A stretch of DNA of 64,000 nucleotides. It comes from JACCVL01 sp963695375. Its GTDB lineage: Bacteria > Actinomycetota > Actinomycetes > Propionibacteriales > Nocardioidaceae. Under the pieces are notes generated by a model. The model saw only the letters and a list, made by a program, of their open reading frames with translations. It was not told the origin of the DNA and searched no databases. A program made the translations under genes and the position numbers. This document shows positions 26,301 through 35,471 of the stretch, in pieces. Within the stretch, counting starts at the first letter, position 1, and every line of letters starts with the position of its first letter. The stretch covers positions 2,480,001 to 2,544,000 of the forward strand of contig OY968767.1 in assembly GCA_963695375.1 (NCBI GenBank). Direction: 5' to 3'.

Positions 26301-27062
26301 TCAGCCGAGCTCGGCGAGCACCTCGTCGGAGGCGTCGTAGTTGGCGAAGACGTTCTGCACGTCGTCGCAGTCCTCGAGCGCGTCGATGAGCCGGAGCACC
26401 CGGCCCGCGACGTCCGCGTCGACCGCCACGGTGACCGACGGGACGAAGGACGCCTCCGCCGAGTCGTAGTCGAGACCGGCCGCCTGGACGGCCGTCCGCA
26501 CCGCGACCAGGTCGGTCGGCTCGCAGACCACCTCGAAGGCGTCGCCGAGATCGTTGACCTCCTCGGCCCCCGCCTCCAGCACGGCCAGCAGCACGTCGTC
26601 CTCACCCAGCGGGCCGCTGTCCTGCTCCCGGGGCACGATCAGCACGCCCTTGCGGGTGAACATGTAGGCCACCGAGCCCGCGTCGGCCATGGACCCACCG
26701 CCACGCGTCATGGCGGTGCGCACCTCGCCCGCGGCCCGGTTCCGGTTGTCGGTCAGGCACTCGACCAGCAGGGCCACCCCGCCGGGGGCGTAGCCCTCGT
26801 ACATGATGGTCTGCCAATCGGCGGCACCGGCCTCGGCGCCGGAGCCGCGCTTGACCGCCCGGTCGATGTTGTCGTTGGGGACCGACGACTTCTTCGCCTT
26901 CTGGATGGCGTCGTACAGCGTGGGGTTGCCGGTGGGGTCACCGCCGCCGAGCCGCGCCGCAACCTCGACGTTCTTGATCAGCTTGGCGAACAGCTTGCCC
27001 CGCTTGGCGTCGACGACGGCCTTCTTGTGCTTGGTGGTCGCCCACTTGGAGTGGCCGGACAT
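26301..27062 (-). CDS. YebC/PmpR-family DNA-binding regulator
   Basis: A 253-residue cytoplasmic protein starting MSGHSKWATTKHKKAVVDAK, the hallmark of the YebC family, followed by 'SSVPNDNIDRAVKRGSG' and 'YEGYAPGGVALLVECLTDN'. Family members act as transcriptional regulators or, as reported more recently, as ribosome-associated factors relieving stalling; which applies here cannot be seen. The gene sits just upstream of ruvCAB, the most common context for yebC in bacteria. Confidence 0.95.
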   Translation of the reverse strand: MSGHSKWATTKHKKAVVDAKRGKLFAKLIKNVEVAARLGGGDPTGNPTLYDAIQKAKKSSVPNDNIDRAVKRGSGAEAGAADWQTIMYEGYAPGGVALLVECLTDNRNRAAGEVRTAMTRGGGSMADAGSVAYMFTRKGVLIVPREQDSGPLGEDDVLLAVLEAGAEEVNDLGDAFEVVCEPTDLVAVRTAVQAAGLDYDSAEASFVPSVTVAVDADVAGRVLRLIDALEDCDDVQNVFANYDASDEVLAELG

Positions 27063-27107
27063 CGCGGCGGGTCCTCTCGGGTCGTGGTGCGGGCGCCCGT
27101 CGGCCGG

Positions 27108-27716
27108 TCAGCGACGCGCGGCCGGGCGCACCAGCTCGTCGACGAACCACCGGTGCACGCGGTCGTCGCCGGACACCTCCGGGTGGAACGACGTCGCGAG
27201 CAGCCGACCCTGACGGACCGCGATGATCTTACCGATGGCCGGGCCCTCCTCGACCCGGGCCAGCACCTCCACCCCGGCGCCCGCCTTCTCCACCCAGGGC
27301 GCGCGGATCAGCACCGCCCGCACCGGTCCGTCCAGGCCGGCGAAGCCGGCGTCGGTCTCGCAGGAGTCGACCTGCCGGCCGAACGCGTTGCGTCGAACGG
27401 TCACGTCCAGGCCACCGATGCTCTCCTGCCCGGGCGCTCCGCCCTCGATCCGGTCGGCCAGCAGGATCATGCCGGCGCAGGTGCCGAAGGCCGGCATCCC
27501 CGCTCGCACCCGCCGCCGGAGCGGCTCCAGCAGGTCGAACGCGCGGGCCAGCTTGACCATGGTCGTCGACTCGCCGCCGGGCAGGACCAGCGCGTCCACC
27601 CCACTCAGCTCCTCGGGGCTGCGCACCGGGCGGACGGCCGCACCGACGGCCCGCAGCACCCTGAGGTGCTCGGCCACGTCGCCCTGCAGCGACAGCACGC
27701 CGACGGTCGGGCCCAT
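27108..27716 (-). CDS. pdxT: Pyridoxal 5'-phosphate synthase glutaminase subunit PdxT
   Basis: Class I glutamine amidotransferase of 202 residues that feeds ammonia to PdxS for vitamin B6 synthesis. Motifs are 'VLSLQGDVAEH', the oxyanion-loop 'LPGGESTTMVKL', the nucleophile Cys in 'FGTCAGMILLA', and the catalytic His-x-Glu in 'LLATSFHPEVSGD'. The ATG at 27716 has TACCAT at 27723-27728 with a 6-base spacer, suggesting a leaderless transcript of its own, although it lies 28 bases after the preceding gene. Confidence 0.95.
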   Translation of the reverse strand: MGPTVGVLSLQGDVAEHLRVLRAVGAAVRPVRSPEELSGVDALVLPGGESTTMVKLARAFDLLEPLRRRVRAGMPAFGTCAGMILLADRIEGGAPGQESIGGLDVTVRRNAFGRQVDSCETDAGFAGLDGPVRAVLIRAPWVEKAGAGVEVLARVEEGPAIGKIIAVRQGRLLATSFHPEVSGDDRVHRWFVDELVRPAARR

Positions 27717-27744
27717 ACCGCCATGGTACGGAGCGGGACCGGGC

Positions 27745-28338
27745 TCAGTCGGTGAGCGGCTTGCGCCAGGCGGCGCCGACCTCGACCCGGCCCTCGTCGA
27801 AGTGCGCGGACAGGTCGTACGCGGCCAGCGTGCCGACCACGAGGTCGAGCAGCGGCTCGCCCGGCGCGACGTTCGCGGTGTCCCCGTGCCAGACGTTGAG
27901 CTCGAGCATCCCGTGGTCCACCGCATGCCACACGTCCGGCGCGGTGAACCACACCGCCCCGCGGGCGGGCCGGCCGGCTGCTGCCCGCCGGCGCAGCTCG
28001 GCGTCGGCGACCCAGTGGTCGTCAACCGCCTGCAACACCAGCACGTCGGCCGCCCGCAGGTCGGCGAACGCGGCCTGCAGCCTGTCGTGGTCGGTAGGCA
28101 GGTCCCAGTCCCGCTGCTCGGCCAGCAGGTCGGCCCGGGCAGCGTCGACCAACGTCCGGGCCAGCCCGTCCGGCTCCGCGTCGGGCAGGTCGGCCTCGAC
28201 CGCCTCGCGCACCTCCGCGAGCAGCGCGGCCGGCTCGAGCAGCCCGGCCCGCACCTGCACCCGGGCGAAGTCCCGGAGCCGCTCGTCGGGCGAGGGCTTC
28301 GCCGCCGGACGGAGGAAGCCGGGCCGGTCGGCGCTCAC
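27745..28338 (-). CDS. DUF6891-like protein between pdxS and pdxT
   Basis: A 197-residue soluble, acidic protein. The stretch 'LLAEQRDWDLPTDHDRLQAAFADLRAADVL' resembles the DUF6891 family, and 'VWHAVDHGMLELNVWHGDTANV' is a second conserved-looking block. The function is unknown. It is inserted between the two PLP-synthase genes with gaps of 7 and 28 bases, where mycobacteria carry a thioesterase gene instead, so a direct role in B6 synthesis is not implied. Family assignment is from memory of the motif and is tentative. Confidence 0.6.
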   Translation of the reverse strand: MSADRPGFLRPAAKPSPDERLRDFARVQVRAGLLEPAALLAEVREAVEADLPDAEPDGLARTLVDAARADLLAEQRDWDLPTDHDRLQAAFADLRAADVLVLQAVDDHWVADAELRRRAAAGRPARGAVWFTAPDVWHAVDHGMLELNVWHGDTANVAPGEPLLDLVVGTLAAYDLSAHFDEGRVEVGAAWRKPLTD

Positions 28339-28345
28339 CGGCCGG

Positions 28346-29259
<914 letters not shown>

Positions 29260-29263
<4 letters not shown>

Positions 29264-29853
29264 CCCGCCATCGTACGACCGGTGGCGGGTGGGTCCGCCA
29301 TGCCGGCCCGGCTGAGCAGCGCCTGCGGCGGCTCGTCGTCCAACCCGACCAGCACCGGCCACACCGCGCGCCCGGCCAGGCGGGCCAGGCGGACCACCCG
29401 GCGCCGGCGCATCGCCTGCGTCCGGGCGACCAGGTCGTCGTGGAACCGCCGGGCCAGCCGCACCCGGTCGCAGGCAGCGGCGAGCTCCACCAGCAGCGGC
29501 CGGTGGCTGGCGGACCGCCACACGTGCTGCACCGCCTCGGCGTCGCCCAACACCGCGCGCAGGTCGGCGGACAGCGCGGACTCCGCGGTCTCCCGCTCGG
29601 CCGGCGCGGCCTGGCGGGCCGACTCGGCCGCGGCGAGCAGCAGCACCGACGCGGCCGGGTCCAGCACTCCGGAGTGCGCCACGGCCGCCGCCGCCGCCGC
29701 CCGGTCGACCAGCTGCCGGTCCAGGGAGGCCTGTGCGGTCGCCAGCCGGATGTGCATCCGGTCCAGCCGGCCCGCGGTGCTGCTCAGCCATACCGTCACC
29801 GCACCGAGGACGAGCAGGGCGGCGAGCGACCCCGCCAGCAGCTGCGCGGTCAT
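29260..29853 (-). CDS. Membrane-anchored protein of the PIM/pdxS cluster
   Basis: A 197-residue protein with one N-terminal membrane helix (MTAQLLAGSLAALLVLGAVT) and a long helical, Ala/Arg-rich cytoplasmic or extracytoplasmic domain ('LDRMHIRLATAQASLDRQLV'). It resembles the LemA-like anchored helical proteins often found between pimA and pdxS in actinobacteria; no function can be given. The ATG at 29853 overlaps the pimA stop (ATGA), and its end overlaps the pdxS start. Confidence 0.7.
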
Positions 29854-31010
29854 CCGGGCCGTCCCGCCTGCTGCCGGCCGACCGCGGTGACGGTCTCGTA
29901 GACCCGGAGCACCCGGCCGGCCACCACCCCCCAGTCGTAGCGCCACACGGACTGCGCCGCACGGTCGACCAGCGCCTGGCGGCCCGCCGGGTCGTCGAGC
30001 ATCGCCTCGGCCGCGGCGGCGAGCGCCGCCACGTCGCCCGCGGGAAACAACCGCCCGAGCCGGCCGCGCTCGAGCACCGCCTCGAAGGCGGTCAGGTCGC
30101 TGGCGAGCACGGCGGCCCCGGCGGCCATCGCCTCCACCAGCACGATCCCGAAGCTCTCCCCGCCGGTGTTGGGCGCGACGAACACGTCCGCCGTCGCGAG
30201 CAGCCGGGCCCGCTGCCGGTCGCTCAACCGGCCCAGCACCCGCACCGACTCACCGGTCCGGCCGGGCAGCTCCCCGACCCGGTCCCGCACCCGGTCCACG
30301 TCACCCGCCCCGGCCACCAGCAGGCGTGCCTGCGGGTGTGACCGCGCCACCGCCGGCCACGCAGCGAGCAGCACGTCCAGACCCTTGCGCGGCTCGTCGG
30401 TCCGGCCGAGGAAGGCGACCGTGCTCCCGGTCCCCGACCACTCGGGGTCGGCTTGCAGGTCCTGGAAGGCGCCGACCCAGAGCCCGTTGGGGATCACCAC
30501 CCCGGCACCGCCGACGTGCCGCTGCATGGTGGCCAGCGCGTGCTCGCTCACTGCGATCCGCGCCGCGATCCGCTCCAGGGCCGGTCGCAGCGCGCTGCCG
30601 ACGACCGCCATCACCCGCGACGCGTTCGGCATCGAGGTGTGGAACGTCGCCACCACCGGCACGTCCGCGGCCCACAGCGCCAGCAGCGACAGGCTGGGCG
30701 CGGTGGGCTCGTGGACGTGCAGGACGTCCGGCCGCTCGTCGGCGAGCCATCTCCGGACGCGCGCCACCGAGCCGGGCCCGAACGACAGCCGCGCGACCGA
30801 GCCGTTGTAGGGCACCGCGACCGCACCGCCGGCCGGCACGACGTAGGCCGGCAGCGCGTCGGCGGCCGGGCCGTCCGCCGGCGGCTCGGCCGGAGCGAGC
30901 ACGCTGACGTCGTGCCCGAGGTCGATCAGCGCCGCGGCCAGCTCCAGCACGTGGTGCTGGACGCCACCCGGCACGTCGAGCGAGTAGGGACACACCAGGC
31001 CGACCTTCAT
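29850..31010 (-). CDS. pimA: Phosphatidyl-myo-inositol mannosyltransferase PimA
   Basis: GT4-family glycosyltransferase of 386 residues adding the first mannose from GDP-mannose to phosphatidylinositol on the cytoplasmic face. The N-terminal 'MKVGLVCPYSLDVPGGVQHH' and the C-terminal nucleotide-binding region with the EX7E motif ('GESFGIVLVEAMAAGAAV') match mycobacterial PimA. It sits in the conserved order pgsA - acyltransferase - pimA, with ATGA overlaps on both sides. Confidence 0.92.
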   Translation of the reverse strand: MKVGLVCPYSLDVPGGVQHHVLELAAALIDLGHDVSVLAPAEPPADGPAADALPAYVVPAGGAVAVPYNGSVARLSFGPGSVARVRRWLADERPDVLHVHEPTAPSLSLLALWAADVPVVATFHTSMPNASRVMAVVGSALRPALERIAARIAVSEHALATMQRHVGGAGVVIPNGLWVGAFQDLQADPEWSGTGSTVAFLGRTDEPRKGLDVLLAAWPAVARSHPQARLLVAGAGDVDRVRDRVGELPGRTGESVRVLGRLSDRQRARLLATADVFVAPNTGGESFGIVLVEAMAAGAAVLASDLTAFEAVLERGRLGRLFPAGDVAALAAAAEAMLDDPAGRQALVDRAAQSVWRYDWGVVAGRVLRVYETVTAVGRQQAGRPG

Positions 31011-31936
31011 CCCGGTGGGTCCAGGTCGGCGACGAAGACCCGCTGCAGCATGTGCCAGTCGGCGGGGTGGGCGGCGATGGCGGTGCTGAAGACGGCCGCG
31101 ACCGCGGCGGTCATCGCGACCGCACCGGCCCGGCCGGCGGCCGGCGGCACCGGCTCGTGCATGCGCAGGTGCATCCGTCCGTCGCGGCCCTCCGGTCCGC
31201 CGTAGTCACAGGTGATGGGCAGCAGCGGTGCCCCGGTGATCTGCGCCAGCCGGGCCGGCCCCACCGGAAGGCTCGCCGACTCGCCGAGCAGCGGGACCGC
31301 CACGCCGCCGCTGGACAGGTCCCGGTCGGCGAGGAGCGGCACGAACCGACCGGCACGCACCCGGTCGATCAGCGCCCGGAACGACGACCCGGCCCCGGTG
31401 AGCGGCAGGATCTCCATCCCCAGCGAGGCCCGGTAGGCGACGAAGTCGTCGTAGAGGGTCTCCGGTCGCAGCCGCTCCGCGACGGTGGTGAGGGGCATCC
31501 CGCTCGCGCAGGCCCACGCACCGGCGAGGTCCCAGTTGCCGGAGTGCGGCAGCGCCGCGACCACCCCACGACCGGCGGCGTGCGCGTCCAACAGCCGCTC
31601 GGCGTCGTGCAGCACGGTCCGGTCCCGCACCTCGGCCGCCGACCAGCGCGGCAGCCGGAACGCCTCGCCCCAGTAGCGCAGGTACGAGCGCATCGCCTCC
31701 CGCCCGAGCTCGGCGGTCGCCTCCGCTCCCAGGCCCGGTGCGGCGCGGGCCAGGTTGCGCTCGAGCTGGACGACACCGGCGCCACGGTGCACCGTGACGC
31801 GGTCGGCGGCCGCATCGAGCAGCCGTCGGGCGGCGGGCTCGGGGACGTGGGCGCCGAGCGACCAGCCCAACCGGTACGCCGCCGCCGACAGCCGCTCGGG
31901 GATGGCCGGTCGCGGCGGCCGCGCGACCCGGCTCAT
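31007..31936 (-). CDS. Phosphatidylinositol mannoside acyltransferase (PatA-like)
   Basis: A 309-residue LpxL/HtrB-family acyltransferase. The catalytic HX4D motif is present in 'AALPHSGNWDLAGAWAC', and 'VPLLADRDLSSGGVAVPLLG' is the second family block. In mycobacteria the protein at this position acylates the mannose of PIM1/PIM2. Placement between pgsA and pimA strongly supports the same role. The start is taken at 31936 (MSRVARPPRPAIPERL); no other in-frame start fits better. Confidence 0.88.
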   Translation of the reverse strand: MSRVARPPRPAIPERLSAAAYRLGWSLGAHVPEPAARRLLDAAADRVTVHRGAGVVQLERNLARAAPGLGAEATAELGREAMRSYLRYWGEAFRLPRWSAAEVRDRTVLHDAERLLDAHAAGRGVVAALPHSGNWDLAGAWACASGMPLTTVAERLRPETLYDDFVAYRASLGMEILPLTGAGSSFRALIDRVRAGRFVPLLADRDLSSGGVAVPLLGESASLPVGPARLAQITGAPLLPITCDYGGPEGRDGRMHLRMHEPVPPAAGRAGAVAMTAAVAAVFSTAIAAHPADWHMLQRVFVADLDPPG

Positions 31937-31946
31937 CGCCCCCCGC

Positions 31947-32564
31947 TCACGAAGGCTTGGCGCCGGCGAACGCCTGCCGGCGCACGATCAGGGTGCGCTG
32001 GACGACCGTCACCGTGCTCGCCGCGGCCAGCACCCACAGCGTGGCCGCCAGCAGCACCTCGAGGTCCAGCACGTCGGCGAAGAAGGTCATCACCAGGATC
32101 GCCACCAGCCGGTCGGCCCGCTCCGCGATGCCGCCCTTGGCCTGCAGACCGAGGCTCTCCGCCTTCGCCCGGGCGTACGACGTGACCGACCCCATCACCA
32201 GGCACCAGAGGGCGACCGCCATCAGCAGCCGATCGTCACCCCCGGCGCCGAACCACAGCACCAGACCGCCGAAGACCGCCGCGTCCCCGATCCGGTCCAG
32301 CGTCGAGTCCAGCCAGGCTCCCCAGGTCGACGACCGGCCGGACTGCCGTGCCATGTAGCCGTCGATCAGGTCCGAGAAGACGAAGACCGTCACCACCACG
32401 ACTCCGAGCCAGAGGTCACCGCGGGGGAAGAACACGAGCGCCCCGGCGCAGACCCCTGCGGTGCCGATGAGCGTGACGGCGTCCGGGCTGACTCCCATGC
32501 GCAGCAACCCGTTGGCGATCGGGGACAGCAGGGAGGTCCAGTACTGCCGGAAGCGCTCGAGCAT
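31947..32564 (-). CDS. pgsA: Phosphatidylinositol phosphate synthase (CDP-alcohol phosphatidyltransferase)
   Basis: Membrane enzyme of 205 residues joining CDP-diacylglycerol to inositol phosphate, the first step toward phosphatidylinositol and PIMs. The family motif DGX2ARX8GX3DX3D is complete ('DGYMARQSGRSSTWGAWLDS', then TLD). About six membrane helices follow. I use the ATG at 32564 (MLERFRQYWTSLLSPI), which gives the usual length; a GTG at 32633 would add 23 unconserved residues. The gene is divergent from the EF-G-like gene, with about 100 bases between. Confidence 0.92.
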   Translation of the reverse strand: MLERFRQYWTSLLSPIANGLLRMGVSPDAVTLIGTAGVCAGALVFFPRGDLWLGVVVVTVFVFSDLIDGYMARQSGRSSTWGAWLDSTLDRIGDAAVFGGLVLWFGAGGDDRLLMAVALWCLVMGSVTSYARAKAESLGLQAKGGIAERADRLVAILVMTFFADVLDLEVLLAATLWVLAAASTVTVVQRTLIVRRQAFAGAKPS

Positions 32565-32663
32565 GGTGGCCGACAGGCTAGCGAGCGAACCCCTTGTGCC
32601 CCCCGTCGCACCGGGTGTTGGCTTGCCGGACACTCAGCCGACCGGACGCGAGAGGCGGTCACC

Positions 32664-34862
32664 ATGCCGGACAGATCAGCGGGCCCCGGCAGCGGTGGGC
32701 CCGCCCCCCTCCCCGACCGACCGGACGCGGTCCGCAACGTCGTCCTGGTCGGCCCCTCCGGCTCCGGCAAGACCAGCCTGGCCGAGCAGCTGCTCGTCGC
32801 CACCGGGGTGCTGAGCCGAGCCGGCACCGTCGAGGCCGGGACCACGGTCTGCGACCACGACGAGGCGGCGGTCCGCCAGCAACGCTCGGTCGGCCTGTCT
32901 CTGGCCCCGCTGCCGGTCGACGGCATCACGGTCAACCTGCTGGACACGCCTGGGTATGCCGACTACGTCGGCGAGCTGCGCGCCGGCTTGCGGGCCGCGG
33001 ACTGTGCCCTGTTCGTCGTCTCCGCGTCCGAGCCGATCGACGGCGCGACCCGTGCGGTGTGGCAGGAGTGCGAGGCGGTCGGCATGCCCCGCGCGGTCGT
33101 GGTGACCAAGCTCGACCACGCCCGCGCCGACTATCCCGCGACTCTCGCCGCCGCACGGGAGTCGTTCGGTGCGACGGCCGTCCCGCTGTACCTGCCGCTC
33201 GGGGCCAGCGTCCTCGCCGGGCTGCTGTCGCAGCAGGTGTACGACTACGCCGGCTGGTCCGACTCCCCCGGACCGGGCGGCCGGACCCAGCGCGAGCCGG
33301 ACGCCGATCAGGCCGCCGCGGTCGAGGACGCGCGCGGGACGCTGATCGAGGCGGTCATCGAGGGCTCCGAGGACGAGGGCCTGATGGATCGCTACCTCGG
33401 CGGGGAGGAGATCGACGTCAAGGTGCTGGTCTCCGACCTCGAGACCGCGGTGGCACGAGCGTCCCTCTTCCCGGTGATCCCGGTCAGCGCGGTCACCGGG
33501 GTCGGCCTGCTCGAGCTGGTCGAGATCATGACCGAGGCGTTCCCGGCACCGGCCGAGCATCCCCTGCCGAGCGTGTTCACCGTGGCCGGGGCCCGGGTGG
33601 ACGGCATCGGCTGCGACCCGGACGGGCCGCTGCTCGCGGAGGTGGTCAAGACCACCACCGACCCATACCTCGGCCGGGTCTCGCTGGTCCGCGTGTTCTC
33701 CGGAACGCTGACCGCGGAGCAGGTCGTGCACGTCTCCGGACACTCGTCCTCGTTCCGCGAGGCACACCGCACGGCGGCCGACGAAACCGGTGACGGCCGC
33801 ACCGACACCGGCCACCCGGATCACGACGAGGACGAGAAGGTCGGAGCGCTGTCGTCGCCGTTGGGCAAGGCGCTGCGGCCGATCCCGTCCTGCGTCGCGG
33901 GCAACCTGTGCGTCGTCGCCCGGCTCAGCCACGCGGAGACCGGGGACACCCTGTCGGGCAAGGACAGGCCGCTGTTGATGGAGCCGTGGCAGATGCCCGA
34001 CCCGCTGTACCCGATCGCGGTCGTGGCGCACGCCAAGTCCGACGAGGACAAGCTCAGCCAGGGGCTCAGCCGGTTGGCGGCGGAGGACCCGACACTGCGG
34101 ATCGAGCACGACCCGGACACCCGGCAGCTGGTGCTCTGGACGATGGGTGAGGCGCACGCCGACGTGCTGATCGAACGGCTGGCCGGCAGGTACGGCGTCA
34201 GCGTCGACCGGGTCGAGGTCGCGGTGGCGCTGCGGGAGACCTTCGCCAAGCCGGCCTCCGGCCGCGGGCGGCACGTGAAGCAGTCCGGCGGGCACGGTCA
34301 GTTCGCCGTGTGCGAGATCGAGGTCGAGCCGCTCGGCAGCGGCGGCGGCTTCGAGTTCGTCGACAAGGTCGTCGGCGGCGCGGTGCCGCGCCAGTTCATC
34401 CCCTCGGTGGAGAAGGGGGTGCTGGCCCAGATGGAGCGGGGAGTGGCCACCGGGCACCAGGTGGTGGACATCCGGGTCACGCTCACGGACGGGAAGGCGC
34501 ACAGCGTCGACTCGTCCGACATGGCGTTCCAGACCGCCGGCGGCCTCGCGCTCCGCGAGGCCGCCGCCGCGTCCGAGGTGGTGGTGCTCGAGCCCATCGA
34601 CACCGTGGACGTGCTGATCGACGACGACTACGTCGGCGCGGTGATGGGCGACCTGTCCTCGCGCCGCGCCCGGGTGCTCGGCACCGAGGCGGCCGCCGGC
34701 CGGCGGACCGTCGTGCACGCCGAGGTCCCGGCGCTGGAGCTGGTGCGCTACGCGGTCGACCTGCGCTCGATGAGCCACGGGACGGGCTCGTTCTCCCGCC
34801 GGTTCTCCCGGTACGAGCCGCTCCCCCGGCAGCTGGTCGACAAGCTGCCGCCCGGCTCCTGA
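32664..34862 (+). CDS. Elongation factor G-like GTPase (EF-G2 type)
   Basis: A 732-residue translational GTPase paralogue. G1 'VGPSGSGKTSLAEQL', G3 'LLDTPGYADYVGELRAG' and G4 'VVTKLDHARAD' are present; G4 has TKLD where canonical EF-G has NKxD. Domains II-V follow, with 'SGGHGQFAVCEIEVEPL' and 'EPIDTVDVLIDDDYVGAVMG'. An acidic insert near residues 375-395 ('TDTGHPDHDEDEK') is unusual. EF-G-like proteins of this class (mycobacterial FusA2 type) are not the main translocase, and their roles remain unclear. It has a monocistronic look: divergent from pgsA, and followed by a C-rich tract and a repeat. Confidence 0.9.
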   Translation: MPDRSAGPGSGGPAPLPDRPDAVRNVVLVGPSGSGKTSLAEQLLVATGVLSRAGTVEAGTTVCDHDEAAVRQQRSVGLSLAPLPVDGITVNLLDTPGYADYVGELRAGLRAADCALFVVSASEPIDGATRAVWQECEAVGMPRAVVVTKLDHARADYPATLAAARESFGATAVPLYLPLGASVLAGLLSQQVYDYAGWSDSPGPGGRTQREPDADQAAAVEDARGTLIEAVIEGSEDEGLMDRYLGGEEIDVKVLVSDLETAVARASLFPVIPVSAVTGVGLLELVEIMTEAFPAPAEHPLPSVFTVAGARVDGIGCDPDGPLLAEVVKTTTDPYLGRVSLVRVFSGTLTAEQVVHVSGHSSSFREAHRTAADETGDGRTDTGHPDHDEDEKVGALSSPLGKALRPIPSCVAGNLCVVARLSHAETGDTLSGKDRPLLMEPWQMPDPLYPIAVVAHAKSDEDKLSQGLSRLAAEDPTLRIEHDPDTRQLVLWTMGEAHADVLIERLAGRYGVSVDRVEVAVALRETFAKPASGRGRHVKQSGGHGQFAVCEIEVEPLGSGGGFEFVDKVVGGAVPRQFIPSVEKGVLAQMERGVATGHQVVDIRVTLTDGKAHSVDSSDMAFQTAGGLALREAAAASEVVVLEPIDTVDVLIDDDYVGAVMGDLSSRRARVLGTEAAAGRRTVVHAEVPALELVRYAVDLRSMSHGTGSFSRRFSRYEPLPRQLVDKLPPGS

Positions 34863-34923
34863 CCCCACCCCCACACCCCCAACACCCACCCCCCCCCCCG
34901 CTCACGATCCGCGACTTCTGCAG
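34863..34923 (+). repeat. C-rich tract plus one copy of the dispersed 22-bp repeat
   Basis: Immediately after the EF-G-like stop, 34863-34900 is almost only C and A, with a run of ten or more C. It is followed at 34902-34923 by a 22-bp element beginning TCACGATCCGCGACTTCTGC. The element is identical to the left arm of the hairpin at 63911. It lies between convergent genes. The C-rich, G-poor transcript is what Rho uses, and the opposite strand could fold a G-quadruplex. A role in transcription termination is inferred. Confidence 0.7.
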
Positions 34924-34958
34924 GTGCGGGGTGGCGGCGGTGACGGCTCGGCGGCCGG

Positions 34959-35471
34959 TCAGGCGGTCCAGCTGCCGACCAGCAGCTCGTGCGTGTCGGC
35001 CAGCAGCTGCGGCAGCAGCTTGGTCTCGCCGACGATCGTGATGAAGCTGGCGTCACCGGACCAGCGCGGCACCACGTGCTGGTGCAGATGGTCCGATAGC
35101 GAGCCGCCGGCCACCCCGCCGAGGTTGAGCCCGACGTTGAAGCCGTGCGGCTGCGACACCGTGCGCACCGTTCGCAGCGCCTGCTGGGTGAGCCGGGCGA
35201 TATCGGCGGCCTCGTCGACCGCGAGCTCCTCGTACTCCGCGACGTGCCGATAGGGCAGCACCATCAGGTGTCCCGGGTTGTACGGGTGCAGGTTGAGCAC
35301 CGCGTAGGCGAGCTCACCACGGGCGAGCACCAGGCCGTCGGCATCGTCCTGGCTGGGGATCCGGCAGAAGGGGCAGCCGTCGTCCTGCACCGGCGAGCTC
35401 GGGTCGTCACCGGTGACATAGGCCATCCGGTGCGGCGCCCAGAGCAGCTGCAACCGGTCGCCGGCGGTCAT
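34959..35471 (-). CDS. HIT-family hydrolase/phosphorylase (Ap4A phosphorylase-like)
   Basis: A 170-residue HIT protein with the histidine triad in 'LSDHLHQHVVPRW' and the upstream 'NLHPYNPGHLMVLPYRHVAEY'. A Cys pair 'DGCPFCRIPSQ' near residue 35 is typical of this subgroup. The mycobacterial protein at the same place (between thrS and pgsA) is an Ap4A phosphorylase/ATP adenylyltransferase, which makes that the best guess. It is coupled to thrS by an ATGA overlap, a pairing that makes sense because aminoacyl-tRNA synthetases produce Ap4A. Confidence 0.88.
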   Translation of the reverse strand: MTAGDRLQLLWAPHRMAYVTGDDPSSPVQDDGCPFCRIPSQDDADGLVLARGELAYAVLNLHPYNPGHLMVLPYRHVAEYEELAVDEAADIARLTQQALRTVRTVSQPHGFNVGLNLGGVAGGSLSDHLHQHVVPRWSGDASFITIVGETKLLPQLLADTHELLVGSWTA

